Source: Terriglobia bacterium (lineage in GTDB: Bacteria; Acidobacteriota; Terriglobia; Bryobacterales; Bryobacteraceae). From it: a stretch of DNA of 64,000 bases. The position numbers and the translations under genes were made by a program. Below the pieces are notes generated by a model, which was not told the DNA's origin, did no database searches, and worked only from the letters and a program-made list of their open reading frames with translations. Location of the stretch: the NCBI GenBank assembly GCA_020073345.1, contig JAIQFI010000003.1, positions 186,001-250,000 of the forward strand, in the 5' to 3' direction. Below are positions 16,421-24,720 of this stretch, one piece after another (within the stretch, counting starts at the first letter, position 1; each line of letters opens with the position of its first letter).

Positions 16421-17872
16421 CTATTCCGCATTCGAGGTTCCACGAAACGTAGTGGTAAGCCCCAGGCGCGTGGCGCGGTAAACCCAGTAGTACATGTTGT
16501 CGCGAAGAAAATATTGGCGCGTTTCCAGGATGAACCGCCGAGCCATCCGCTTGGTCTTGGAACCTGGAGACTGCATCGGCGAATCGTCGTCGGGGTAGTT
16601 GCCGGCGCACTGCTGAAGCCAAATGACGGCTAGCCGGCCGTCGGTTTGAATCCACGTATCCTGGGCGGCTTCGGCGGCGGCTTCGGCGTCGGGCGAGCGG
16701 TCCAGGAAAGAAACTCTTTGTGAACATGCCGCGAAGCTGAGATCCATAACCACTTTCCTGCGTTCGCGATCGGTTTGGGGATCGATTTTGTGCGTGATCG
16801 TTCTAGAACGCCGCTGAAAACCCACGCCGGCATCTTGTGTCGCTGCCCCAACCCACACTTCGTTCCCTTCGAAAAGACCGGCGCGCCAGATGCGAATGTG
16901 GTGCCGTTTTGCAATCGTGTTAAAGGACTTCTGGAAGACGACCATTGGTTCAGCCTGCTGATAGAGCAGCGTCGACACTGGTGCAGTGGAGTAACCGCGC
17001 ATGGAGTTGTAAGCCCGATAGGTGGTGGATAAGCTATGCAACGTCCGGGGTTCGGCGGCCACCCAGCCCGCGGCGGTAAAGGCGTTCTGCAGCTCCTCGG
17101 CGTTGCCGATGAACGCCAGATTGACGACATCGGCGGCAGGTGTGCCATCCGGCCTGGTCACCGCGCGTGACTGTGTCTGGAGCCAGGCTGCTAGCGATTC
17201 GCCGACGCTCGGGTTTGGAAGTACGGGCGTTGAGGGAGCATCCTCGGGAATGCTGGTAGCCAGAAGGCGCATTTCCGTTCCTGACGGCAATTGTATTTCA
17301 GGCTCGGGAAGCGGGAAGGCGATGTAACGGGCCGCCAGCATCCCGGCCGCGCCAACCGGCCCCAAGGAGAAATGGCTCCAAAGTGCACCGCCCAGGCCCG
17401 TCAGGCCTATTGCCGACCGGGAAAAGAAATCATCAGATGGCCGGTACCAGATTCCCCGAAGCAGTCCCTGTGGATTGCTGGCCGCGAGCACGCCCTTGAT
17501 CCGCCCTCGCGAGTCCACTTGTTCTCGGGCGTTCTCAACGAACTCCAGGCGCGCTCCAAACGGATAGCGATGACCTTCGGCGAGTTCGTACTCGTGAAAT
17601 GCCAGTTCGAGCATGGCACGTTCGTGCACCAGACCTAAGCCCACTGCCGAGGCCCGGATCACCGTGCCGTGGATCAGGCTCCCCTGCGGGATGATCGACT
17701 GGCCGCCGATTTCCAGCGGAGAGATCACCGTCGCGGTGAATGCAGTACCGGCCGGAGAATCGTAACTGGTGAGGGGAACGTCGAGGCGGATGTGGAAGGT
17801 GGGCGGGTTCTTGGCAGCCGAAGCAATCATGCCGCTGGCGCTTAATAGCCCCAGCAGTGCGATTTTGCGCAT
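16421..17872 (-). CDS. Secreted LssY C-terminal-domain protein
   Basis: A 483-residue protein starting with a signal peptide (MRKIALLGLLSASGMIASA). Residues about 25-130 resemble a beta-rich domain that checks release of bound groups (GGQSIIPQGSLIHGTVIRAS), followed by a Gly-rich hydrophobic stretch near 160-185 that may be membrane-associated. The C-terminal half matches LssY_C (DVVNLAFIGNAEELQNAFTA, AGWVAAEP, HHIRIWRAGLFEGNEVWVGA, THKIDPQTDRERRKVV). LssY was named in Legionella and occurs with PAP2 or DedA domains; none is present here. The gene converges on the TIGR03435 pair, and the two stop codons are adjacent. Biochemical role unknown. Confidence 0.75.
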   Translation of the reverse strand: MRKIALLGLLSASGMIASAAKNPPTFHIRLDVPLTSYDSPAGTAFTATVISPLEIGGQSIIPQGSLIHGTVIRASAVGLGLVHERAMLELAFHEYELAEGHRYPFGARLEFVENAREQVDSRGRIKGVLAASNPQGLLRGIWYRPSDDFFSRSAIGLTGLGGALWSHFSLGPVGAAGMLAARYIAFPLPEPEIQLPSGTEMRLLATSIPEDAPSTPVLPNPSVGESLAAWLQTQSRAVTRPDGTPAADVVNLAFIGNAEELQNAFTAAGWVAAEPRTLHSLSTTYRAYNSMRGYSTAPVSTLLYQQAEPMVVFQKSFNTIAKRHHIRIWRAGLFEGNEVWVGAATQDAGVGFQRRSRTITHKIDPQTDRERRKVVMDLSFAACSQRVSFLDRSPDAEAAAEAAQDTWIQTDGRLAVIWLQQCAGNYPDDDSPMQSPGSKTKRMARRFILETRQYFLRDNMYYWVYRATRLGLTTTFRGTSNAE

Positions 17873-18117
17873 GACTTTTCACCCATTCCCAGGCATCCCC
17901 GCCTGAAACACTGAGGCACTGTACCATGTGGCCACGCGACAAGCAATAGTTAAGTCCGTCATGATTCCTTCATCCGCAGTCTTGACGTGCCGAGCCTCCA
18001 CCTTGTTTCGCCAAAACTGAAGATTCTCCGAACCGTCTTAACATTCCAAGAGTCTGGCGCCGAATTCGTCTGTCTCAACGTAGTAAACTGGCTCTCGGTT
18101 GCCTACGGAGGTGCCCC

Positions 18118-18942
18118 ATGGACAAGCGAGTGATCGACAGAAGAATGATGGGTGTGGTCCTGCTCCTCTGCGCTGGGATGGGCGCTTTGTTCGTGGCCTC
18201 GCTGCCCGCTCGAGGCCAAGGCGATGAAGCCGTTCCGGCCAAGGCCAAGCAGAAGGGCGCGAAGGGGAAGAACGCCAAATCCGCTCCTGCGCCGCGTCTG
18301 GCGGATGGGAAAGTCGATCTGTCCGGACTATGGAGCCCCGATCGCAACTTTATTTACGATATCTCCGACGCGCTGAAACCGGGCGATAAGTTGCCCACGC
18401 AGCCCTGGGCCGAGAAACTCGCCCGCGAGCGGATGTCCAAGGACGACCCCGAGGCGAACTGCCTTCCCACCGGCGTTCCGCGCCAAGCTCCCTACCCCTG
18501 GCAGATCGTGCTGACGCCTACTCGCGTCTTCTTCCTCTTTGAGGGGAACATTCATAGCTATCGCCAGATCTTCCTGGATCGGGCCAATCATCCTGCGGAT
18601 CTCAATCCCACCTGGTACGGCGACTCCGTCGCCAAATGGGACGGCGATGCTCTGGTGGTGGATTCGGTCGGGTTCAACGAGCTGTTCTGGTTCGATTTCG
18701 CCGGCCACCCGCACACCGCGAAGCTCCACGTGACCGAGCGCTATACTCGCCCGGATGCCGATCATCTGGAGTACGAAACCGTCGTGGACGATCCCGGGGC
18801 ATACACCCGGCCGTTTACCATGTATGGGCATTCGAGGCTGCAGTCCGGCACGGACCTGATGGAGTACATCTGCAACGAGAATAATAAGGATGTCCGCCAC
18901 ATTTTAGGGAAGGACCCTCGCAACCAGCTGGGGCTGCAGTAA
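18118..18942 (+). CDS. Conserved secreted acidobacterial protein (paralogue of 13098 and 28906)
   Basis: A 274-residue protein with an N-terminal hydrophobic signal (MMGVVLLLCAGMGALFVAS), a Lys/Ala-rich linker (KAKQKGAKGKNAKSAPAP), and the family body: GKVDLSGLWSPD, NCLPTGVPRQAPYPWQIV, FFLFEGNIHSYRQIFLD, YGDSVAKWDGDALVVDSVGF, LHVTERYTRPDADHLEYETV, DDPGAYTRP and EYICNENN. TACGGAGG lies upstream of the ATG. It is followed after 26 bases by the DUF1592-type cytochrome, a neighbourhood repeated at 28906-29974 where the paralogue precedes the DUF1552 gene. This linkage suggests a shared extracytoplasmic process, but the function is not established. Confidence 0.83.
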   Translation: MDKRVIDRRMMGVVLLLCAGMGALFVASLPARGQGDEAVPAKAKQKGAKGKNAKSAPAPRLADGKVDLSGLWSPDRNFIYDISDALKPGDKLPTQPWAEKLARERMSKDDPEANCLPTGVPRQAPYPWQIVLTPTRVFFLFEGNIHSYRQIFLDRANHPADLNPTWYGDSVAKWDGDALVVDSVGFNELFWFDFAGHPHTAKLHVTERYTRPDADHLEYETVVDDPGAYTRPFTMYGHSRLQSGTDLMEYICNENNKDVRHILGKDPRNQLGLQ

Positions 18943-18956
18943 CCCCGTGGCCGCAC

Positions 18957-18971
18957 TATACTTGTGGGGTG
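18957..18971 (+). promoter_or_regulatory. -10 element placing a leaderless start at the cytochrome gene
   Basis: TATACT (18957-18962) lies 6 bases before the GTG start at 18969, so the predicted transcript begins on the start codon. No Shine-Dalgarno is present and no good -35 box is seen. The spacing matches that at 3279-3292 and 35967-35979. Confidence 0.45.
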
Positions 18972-21353
18972 ATACTTCGGACTGCGGCAACCCTAGCCTT
19001 GGTCGTCTCTGCTAGCCCAGCGTGGGCGCAAACGTCATCCCAGACCGCCCTGCTGGACCAGTACTGCGTCACCTGCCATAGTGAAAAACTGCGTACCGGC
19101 GGACTCTCGCTGCAGGGAGCCAACCTCGCCGACATTCCCAAAGGCGCCGAGACCTGGGAAAAGGTAATCCGCAAGCTCCGCGTCGGCTCGATGCCCCCGC
19201 AGGGCATGCCGCGACCAGACAAAGCCACTCTGGACGGGTTCACTACATTTCTTGAAACCGCGCTCGACCGCAGCTATACCGCCAAGCCCAACCCCGGGCA
19301 TGCGACCATGCACCGCCTGAATCGCACCGAATATGCCAACGCGATCCGCGACCTGCTGGCCCTGGACATTGACTCCACCGCGCTTCTGCCTCCCGACGAC
19401 GAAAGCAGCGGGTTTGACAACATCGCCGACGTTCTACGTGTATCGCCCTCGCTGATGGAACGGTACCTGTCCGCGTCGTGGAACATCAGCCGCCTGGCCA
19501 TGGGCAATCTGAAGATCGCGCCCACCACGGCGACCTATCGTGTCCGGCCCGACCTTTCACAAGACCAGCACATCGACGGGCTGCCTTTGGGAACCCGCGG
19601 CGGGATTCTGGTTCACCACACCTTCCCCGTGGACGGCGAATACATTATTAAGGTGCGGCTCTGGCGCAATACGTTCGACCTGCTCCGCGGCATGGAAGAT
19701 CCGCACCAGATCGAGATCAGCCTGGACGGAGAGCGAGTGCGCCTGGTCACGGTGGGTGGCCGCGAAGATTTCATCAAGATGGCCGAGAATCCCGGTTCAT
19801 TCGGCGCGGATCTCGACCAGCGCCTGACCATCCGGATGCCGGTGAAGGCCGGTTCGCGTGCAGTCTCGGCCGCAACTATATTAAGGAGCCAGGCCCAGAA
19901 GGATGACCTTATTAAGCCCTTCATGCGGACCACCATCGACGGCCTGGACATCACCGGCGATCCTTCCGTCGACCGCCTGAACATTGAAGGCCCCTTCAAC
20001 CAGACCAGCGCGGGCGACACCGCGTCGCGCCGCAAGATTTTGGTCTGCCAGCCGGCTGGCGTTGGGAATGTGTCGAAGGACGAATTGCCCTGCGCGCGCA
20101 AGATCCTCTCCACCCTGGCCCGCCGGGCGTATCGTCGGCCGCTCAAGGATAGCGATCTCGAAGAGCCCCTCAGTTTCTACCAGCGCCGCCGTAATAATAA
20201 CGGCAGCTTCGACGCCGGCATCGAGTCGGCCCTCCAGCTGATCCTGGCGAGCCCGGAATTCCTGTTCCGCTTCGAACCCGACCCGGCCACCGCTATAGCC
20301 GACACGCCCTATCGTATTGATGACGTGGCGCTGGCTTCGCGCTTGTCGTTTTTCCTCTGGAGCAGCATTCCCGACGATACGCTGCTGAACCTCGCTACCC
20401 AGGGGAAGTTGAAGGATCCCGCCATTCTGGATCAACAGATAAAGAGGATGCTGGCCGACCCGAAGGCGGAAGCGCTGGCCGACAATTTCGCGGAACAATG
20501 GCTGTTCCTGCGCAATCTCAAGAACGCGGCGCCCAACCTGGACGCCTTCCCCGATTTCGACGACAATCTGCGCCAGGCCATGCGCCAGGAAACCAAGCTG
20601 TTCTTCGAGAGCATCCAACGCGAAGATCGCAGCGTGCTGGACCTGCTCAGCGCCGATTACACCTTCGTCAACGAGCGTCTGGCGAAGCATTACGGGATTC
20701 CCAACATCTATGGAAGCCAGTTCCGGCGCGTTCCGGTGACCGATCCGGCGCGGCGCGGGCTGCTGGGGCAGGCCAGTATCCTGACCGTAACGTCATACCC
20801 CAATCGAACCTCGCCCGTTCAGCGCGGCAAATGGATCCTGACCAACATCCTCGGCACGCCTCCTACCCCGCCTCCTCCCAACGTGCCGCAGTTAACGGAG
20901 AACGCCGAGGGCTCGCAGCCGAAATCGGTGCGAGAGCGCATGGAGGCACATCGCGCCGACGCCGTCTGCGCGGGCTGTCACAAGGTGATGGACCCGGTGG
21001 GCTTCGCGCTCGAAAACTTCGACGCCATCGGGCGGTGGCGGACATCCGACGACGGCGCCAAGATCGATCCGTCCGGAACCCTCTTTAATGGTGCCAAGGT
21101 GGACGGCGCCGCGGCGCTGCGCGAGACGCTCACCAGCCGCCCCGAAGTATTCGTCGGTGTGATGACCGAAAAGCTTCTCACCTATGCCTTAGGCCGGGGC
21201 GTCGAATACTACGACATGCCCGCGGTTCGCAGGATCGTGCGCGACGCCGGCGCCCGCGACTTCAAGTTCTCTTCTCTGATCGCCGGTGTCGTCAAGAGCA
21301 CCCCGTTCCAGATGAAGGTCAAGGCCCCTGCATCGGCCACCGAGAAGCCTTAG
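18969..21353 (+). CDS. DUF1592/DUF1588-type cytochrome c domain protein
   Basis: A 794-residue secreted protein with the standard multi-domain order: signal peptide (ILRTAATLALVVSASPAWA), a PSCyt1-type heme site CVTCH (residues 34-38) in a c-type domain ending MPPQGMPRPD, DUF1587 (MHRLNRTEYANAIRDLLAL, DDESSGFDNIADVL), a beta-sandwich region, DUF1595 (LARRAYRRPL), DUF1592 (LQLILASPEFLFRFEPDP, LSFFLWSSIPDD), DUF1588 (ADYTFVNERLAKHYGI, TSPVQRGKWILTNILGTPP) and DUF1585 with a second CAGCH. The GTG start is set by the signal peptide. This family is typical of planctomycetes and acidobacteria and commonly sits beside DUF1552; here DUF1552 is 8.6 kb away. An extracytoplasmic oxidative role is likely but unproven. 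Confidence 0.88.
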   Translation: MILRTAATLALVVSASPAWAQTSSQTALLDQYCVTCHSEKLRTGGLSLQGANLADIPKGAETWEKVIRKLRVGSMPPQGMPRPDKATLDGFTTFLETALDRSYTAKPNPGHATMHRLNRTEYANAIRDLLALDIDSTALLPPDDESSGFDNIADVLRVSPSLMERYLSASWNISRLAMGNLKIAPTTATYRVRPDLSQDQHIDGLPLGTRGGILVHHTFPVDGEYIIKVRLWRNTFDLLRGMEDPHQIEISLDGERVRLVTVGGREDFIKMAENPGSFGADLDQRLTIRMPVKAGSRAVSAATILRSQAQKDDLIKPFMRTTIDGLDITGDPSVDRLNIEGPFNQTSAGDTASRRKILVCQPAGVGNVSKDELPCARKILSTLARRAYRRPLKDSDLEEPLSFYQRRRNNNGSFDAGIESALQLILASPEFLFRFEPDPATAIADTPYRIDDVALASRLSFFLWSSIPDDTLLNLATQGKLKDPAILDQQIKRMLADPKAEALADNFAEQWLFLRNLKNAAPNLDAFPDFDDNLRQAMRQETKLFFESIQREDRSVLDLLSADYTFVNERLAKHYGIPNIYGSQFRRVPVTDPARRGLLGQASILTVTSYPNRTSPVQRGKWILTNILGTPPTPPPPNVPQLTENAEGSQPKSVRERMEAHRADAVCAGCHKVMDPVGFALENFDAIGRWRTSDDGAKIDPSGTLFNGAKVDGAAALRETLTSRPEVFVGVMTEKLLTYALGRGVEYYDMPAVRRIVRDAGARDFKFSSLIAGVVKSTPFQMKVKAPASATEKP

Positions 21354-21400
21354 CTTTGCCAACGTTTCGAGCAAGCACCTCGGCCTAGGGATTCCCCCAG

Positions 21401-21430
21401 TTGCCCGGTTGAAGGACAAGTTTGTATCCT
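21401..21430 (+). promoter_or_regulatory. Predicted promoter of LamG copy 1
   Basis: TTGCCC (21401-21406), an 18-base spacer and TATCCT (21425-21430). The same boxes are conserved before copies 2 and 3 although the surrounding spacers have diverged, which supports them as functional. GGAGG precedes the ATG at 21456. Confidence 0.45.
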
Positions 21431-21455
21431 CTTCCGATACCGACTCGGAGGACCT

Positions 21456-22913
21456 ATGAACCTTGCTTCCCGCTTATTCCTGGCGCTGTCCCTCGCGCCT
21501 CTCGTACTCGCACAAACCGGCAACTATCAGAATGATGTGATGGCGCTGAACCCGCTCGGCTTCTGGCCGTTGAATGGAAATCCCAGCGATGTCTCTAGCC
21601 ATGGCAACAACGGCATTGTCCAAAATAACGCGATTTTCACGAACGTTTTCACTTCTCCAGTGGAACCGCAGGTATTGGTAGTGAACAGCGCAAAAAAACA
21701 ATTCGTCGTGGTCCCGGGCTCGAGCACGCTCTTCAACCTGGGAGGACTTCACGCGCTTACTGCCCTGGCTTGGATCAAGACCTCGAGGCAGGGGGGCGAC
21801 GACCTGCCTATCTTGGGCAAATTCGACCCGGCCACACAGACCGGGTGGGCTATGACCCTCGGTAATGACGGTGGTGGTAACAATGGACCGACAGGCGGCC
21901 AATTGGCGTTGGTCTTCCTTGTGTCCGGGGCACCGACTCTACTCGTCGATGCCGCGATGCCGAAAAACGATGGGGCCTGGCATCTTGTGGCAGCGACTTA
22001 CGACGGAAGCGGTTCCGCGAGCGGTGTGAAGCTGTTTATCGACGGACTTGTCGCGACCAACGCCGTAGTAAACGTGGACTCAATCGCGAGCGGTTCGATC
22101 CTCAACTCGACCCCTCTTACCATCGGCGCCACCACCGATGGAAGCTTTCAGTTTGAAGGAAACATCAGCGGGGCCGCGGTTTTTGGAACCGCCCTCACCC
22201 CCGCGCAGATCCTCCAGTTAGCCGACGACGCCGCAACGGCCAGGGCCTACCTGGGGCAATTTGCCTTTGGCGGCGGCTGGTATTCCGCCATTTATTTCAC
22301 CAACATCAGCATGAGCGAAGTCTCGTTTCCCCTGACTTTCCACGCCGATGACGGGACCGCTCTCAACGTCTCATCGATCGGCGGCAGCTCCAAAACGATC
22401 ACTCTTGCGCCGGGAGCCTCAACAGTGATCGAAGCTCCCAACGTGGGAGACCTGAAGCAGGGATGGGTATCGGTCACGGTGCCCATCGGCGTGACTGGCT
22501 ACGGAGTGTTCCGGCAGAGCGTCCCTGGAATTCCGGACCAGGAAGCGGTGGTGCCCTTGTCCCTTGCCGGCGGGAATATCCCGATGGTGTTTGACGAGAC
22601 CAAATACATTTTCGGGATCTCGATCGTCAACCCCGGCAACCAGTCTACGACCGTCACTATTACCGCGACGGATAACACCGGAACCGTGATCGCGACGTCC
22701 TCCCCCATCGTGATCCCAGGATTCAACAAGAAAGTGGATGCTTTGCGCAACCTTCCGGGGCTCAGCGGAATCGTGGGGAAACAGGGCACGGTTCGGTTTA
22801 CGGCGGTTGGGTCGAACGTGGTCGTTCTCGGTCTCCGGTTCAACGGCTCGGCTTTCACGTCCATCCCAACGCAGCCGCAATCGCAGATCTTGAAATTCAT
22901 AGGTACGCCTTAA
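21456..22913 (+). CDS. Secreted LamG-like protein, tandem copy 1
   Basis: A 485-residue protein: signal peptide (MNLASRLFLALSLAPLVLA), a concanavalin/LamG-like domain (about 30-255; LNPLGFWPLNGNPSDVSSHG, DGAWHLVAATYDGSGSASGV, LFIDGLVATNA, FQFEGNISGAAVFGTALTP), and a second beta-rich domain (about 265-485) opening LGQFAFGGGWYSAIYFTN and containing GYGVFRQSVPGIPDQEAVVP and VVLGLRFNGSAFTSIPTQPQ. LamG folds bind carbohydrates or act as adhesion modules; the second domain is an acidobacterial module of unknown role. CTCGGAGGACCT gives the ribosome binding site. It is the first of four tandem paralogues. Confidence 0.85.
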   Translation: MNLASRLFLALSLAPLVLAQTGNYQNDVMALNPLGFWPLNGNPSDVSSHGNNGIVQNNAIFTNVFTSPVEPQVLVVNSAKKQFVVVPGSSTLFNLGGLHALTALAWIKTSRQGGDDLPILGKFDPATQTGWAMTLGNDGGGNNGPTGGQLALVFLVSGAPTLLVDAAMPKNDGAWHLVAATYDGSGSASGVKLFIDGLVATNAVVNVDSIASGSILNSTPLTIGATTDGSFQFEGNISGAAVFGTALTPAQILQLADDAATARAYLGQFAFGGGWYSAIYFTNISMSEVSFPLTFHADDGTALNVSSIGGSSKTITLAPGASTVIEAPNVGDLKQGWVSVTVPIGVTGYGVFRQSVPGIPDQEAVVPLSLAGGNIPMVFDETKYIFGISIVNPGNQSTTVTITATDNTGTVIATSSPIVIPGFNKKVDALRNLPGLSGIVGKQGTVRFTAVGSNVVVLGLRFNGSAFTSIPTQPQSQILKFIGTP

Positions 22914-23030
22914 AGCCGCGGAGTGCGGGCTAGGCGCATCGCGCCGATACCGTGTGCGCGGGTTGCCCTCGAGAAGCCTTAGCTCTTGCGAAGGGTTCGA
23001 GCAAGCACCTCGGCCTAGGGATTCCCCCAG
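22914..23030 (+). pseudogene. Relic of the 3' end of the DUF1592-type cytochrome gene, first spacer
   Basis: Bases 22933-22966 read AHRADTVCAGC in one frame and match 20945-20980 of the cytochrome gene (AHRADAVCAGC, roughly 30 of 36 bases alike). From about 22970 the spacer jumps to the sequence around the cytochrome stop codon (CGAGAAGCCTTAGCT, compare 21341-21355) and then continues as a near copy of 21356-21455. About 360 bases in between have been deleted. Confidence 0.65.
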
Positions 23031-23059
23031 TTGCCCGGTTGAAGGAAAGTTTGTATCCT
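23031..23059 (+). promoter_or_regulatory. Predicted promoter of LamG copy 2
   Basis: TTGCCC (23031-23036), 17-base spacer, TATCCT (23054-23059): the copy-1 promoter with one base fewer in the spacer, giving the more usual 17-base spacing. GGAGG precedes the ATG at 23085. Confidence 0.45.
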
Positions 23060-23084
23060 CTTCCGATACCGACTCGGAGGACCT

Positions 23085-24548
23085 ATGAACCTTGCTTCCC
23101 GCTTATTCCTGGCGCTGTCCCTCGCGCCTCTGGCAGTTTCACAAATAACCAAGTATCAAAGTGATGTGATGGCGCTGAACCCTCTCGGCTCTTGGCCCTT
23201 GAACGGAAACCCCGCCGACGTCTCCGGTCACGGCAACGACGGCACTGTTCAAAATGGAGCGATCTTCACCGGCGTTATGACCTCTCCAGTAGAGCCGCAG
23301 TTCTTGGTGTTGAACAGCGCAAAGAAACAGTTCATACAAATGCCGACGGCCGGTAGCTCCATCTTTAACCTGGGCGCTCTTCACCCGCTTACTGCCCTGG
23401 CTTGGTTCAAGACCACGAGGCAAGAGGACAACTTCCTGCCTATCTTGGCCAAAATTGACACGTCCACCCTCACCGGGTGGGCGATAGGCCTCGATAACAA
23501 CGACGGCCATGGCAACAATTCAGCGACAGGCGGCCAGCTCGCGTTTGTCTTCGTCGTGTCCGGAAATACAACTCTACTCGTCGAGGCCCCGCAGGTGAAG
23601 AACGATGGGGCCTGGCACATGGTGGCGGCGACCTACGACGGAAGCGGTTCCGCGAGCGGGGTGAAGCTGTATATCGACGGACTTCTTGCGACCAACGCTG
23701 TAGTGCTAACGGATTCAGTCGCCAGCGGTTCGATCCTCAACTCGGCCCCCTTGACCATCGGCGCCACGACCGACGGAAGCTTTCAATTTGAAGGAAACAT
23801 CAGCGGGGCGGCTGTCTTTGGGACTGCCCTCACCCTCGCGCAGATCCAGCAGTTAGCGGACGATGCTGCGTCGGCGAGGGCCTACCTGGGGCAATTTGCC
23901 TTTGGCGGCGGCTGGTATTCGGCGATCTACTTCACCAACGCCAGCCTTACGGATGTCTCGTTTCCCGTGACTTTCACCGCGGATGACGGGACCGCTCTCA
24001 ACGTCCCATCGATCGGCGGCAGGTCCAAAACGATCACTCTGGCTGCGGGGGCTTCGACTGTGATCGAAGCTCCCAACGTGGGAGACCTGAAACAGGGATA
24101 TGTAACGGTCACGGTGCCGGCCGGCGTGACCGGTTACGGAGTGTTCCGGCAGAGCGTCGCCGGAATCCCCGATCAGGAAGCGGTGGTGCCTTTGTCCGTT
24201 GCCAGCGGAAATATCCCGATGGTGTTTGACGAAACCAAATACATTTTCGGTATCTCGATCGTCAACTCCGGAAACCAGTCTACGACCGTCACTATTACCG
24301 CGACGGATAACACCGGAACCGTGATCGCGACGTCCTCCCCCATCGTGATCCCAGGATTCAACAAGAAAGTGGATGCTTTGCGCAACCTTCCGGGGCTCAG
24401 CGGAATCGTGGGAAAACAGGGAACGGTCCGGTTTACCGCGAATGGAGCGGGCGTGGCCGTTCTCGGTCTCCGGTTCAACGGTGCGGCGTTCACTTCGATC
24501 CCGACGCAGCCCCAATCGCAGATCTTGAAATTTATCGGTACGCCCTAA
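23085..24548 (+). CDS. Secreted LamG-like protein, tandem copy 2
   Basis: A 487-residue paralogue with signal peptide (MNLASRLFLALSLAPLAVS), a LamG-like domain (LNPLGSWPLNGNPADVSGHG, DGAWHMVAATYDGSGSASGV, LYIDGLLATNAV) and the shared C-terminal domain (LGQFAFGGGWYSAIYFTN to ILKFIGTP). It shares 140 identical bases with copy 1 in the C-terminal domain, while its LamG part has drifted (for example PTAGSSIFNLGALHPLTAL). This contrast suggests gene conversion of the 3' halves or selection for variation in the LamG face. The upstream spacer is a duplicated unit that includes a cytochrome-gene relic. Confidence 0.85.
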   Translation: MNLASRLFLALSLAPLAVSQITKYQSDVMALNPLGSWPLNGNPADVSGHGNDGTVQNGAIFTGVMTSPVEPQFLVLNSAKKQFIQMPTAGSSIFNLGALHPLTALAWFKTTRQEDNFLPILAKIDTSTLTGWAIGLDNNDGHGNNSATGGQLAFVFVVSGNTTLLVEAPQVKNDGAWHMVAATYDGSGSASGVKLYIDGLLATNAVVLTDSVASGSILNSAPLTIGATTDGSFQFEGNISGAAVFGTALTLAQIQQLADDAASARAYLGQFAFGGGWYSAIYFTNASLTDVSFPVTFTADDGTALNVPSIGGRSKTITLAAGASTVIEAPNVGDLKQGYVTVTVPAGVTGYGVFRQSVAGIPDQEAVVPLSVASGNIPMVFDETKYIFGISIVNSGNQSTTVTITATDNTGTVIATSSPIVIPGFNKKVDALRNLPGLSGIVGKQGTVRFTANGAGVAVLGLRFNGAAFTSIPTQPQSQILKFIGTP

Positions 24549-24665
24549 AGTCGCGGAGTGCGGGCTAGGCGCATCGCGCCGATACCGTGTGCGCGGGTTG
24601 CCGCCGAGAAGCCCTAGCTCTTGCGAAGGGTTCGAGCAAGCACCTCGACCTAGGGATTCCCCTAG
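24549..24665 (+). pseudogene. Relic of the 3' end of the DUF1592-type cytochrome gene, second spacer
   Basis: The same relic as in the first spacer: the AHRADTVCAGC coding remnant at about 24570-24601, then a jump to CCGAGAAGCCCTAGCT, then the region downstream of the cytochrome stop. Here the junction reads gccgCCGAGAAG, closer to the parent gccaCCGAGAAG than spacer 1 is, so the deletion preceded the duplication of this unit. Confidence 0.65.
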
Positions 24666-24695
24666 TTGCCCAGTTGGACCGTCGGTTTATACACT
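24666..24695 (+). promoter_or_regulatory. Predicted promoter of LamG copy 3
   Basis: TTGCCC (24666-24671), 18-base spacer, TACACT (24690-24695). Its position relative to the gene matches copies 1 and 2 although the bases between have diverged. Confidence 0.4.
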
Positions 24696-24720
24696 TTCCC
24701 GATACAAGATCGGAGACCCT

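Noticed and set aside
22980-23000. GGGTTCGAGCAAGC resembles a tRNA T-arm (also at 24628)
   Set aside because: No acceptor, D or anticodon stem surrounds it, and the segment is part of the duplicated cytochrome-gene downstream region.
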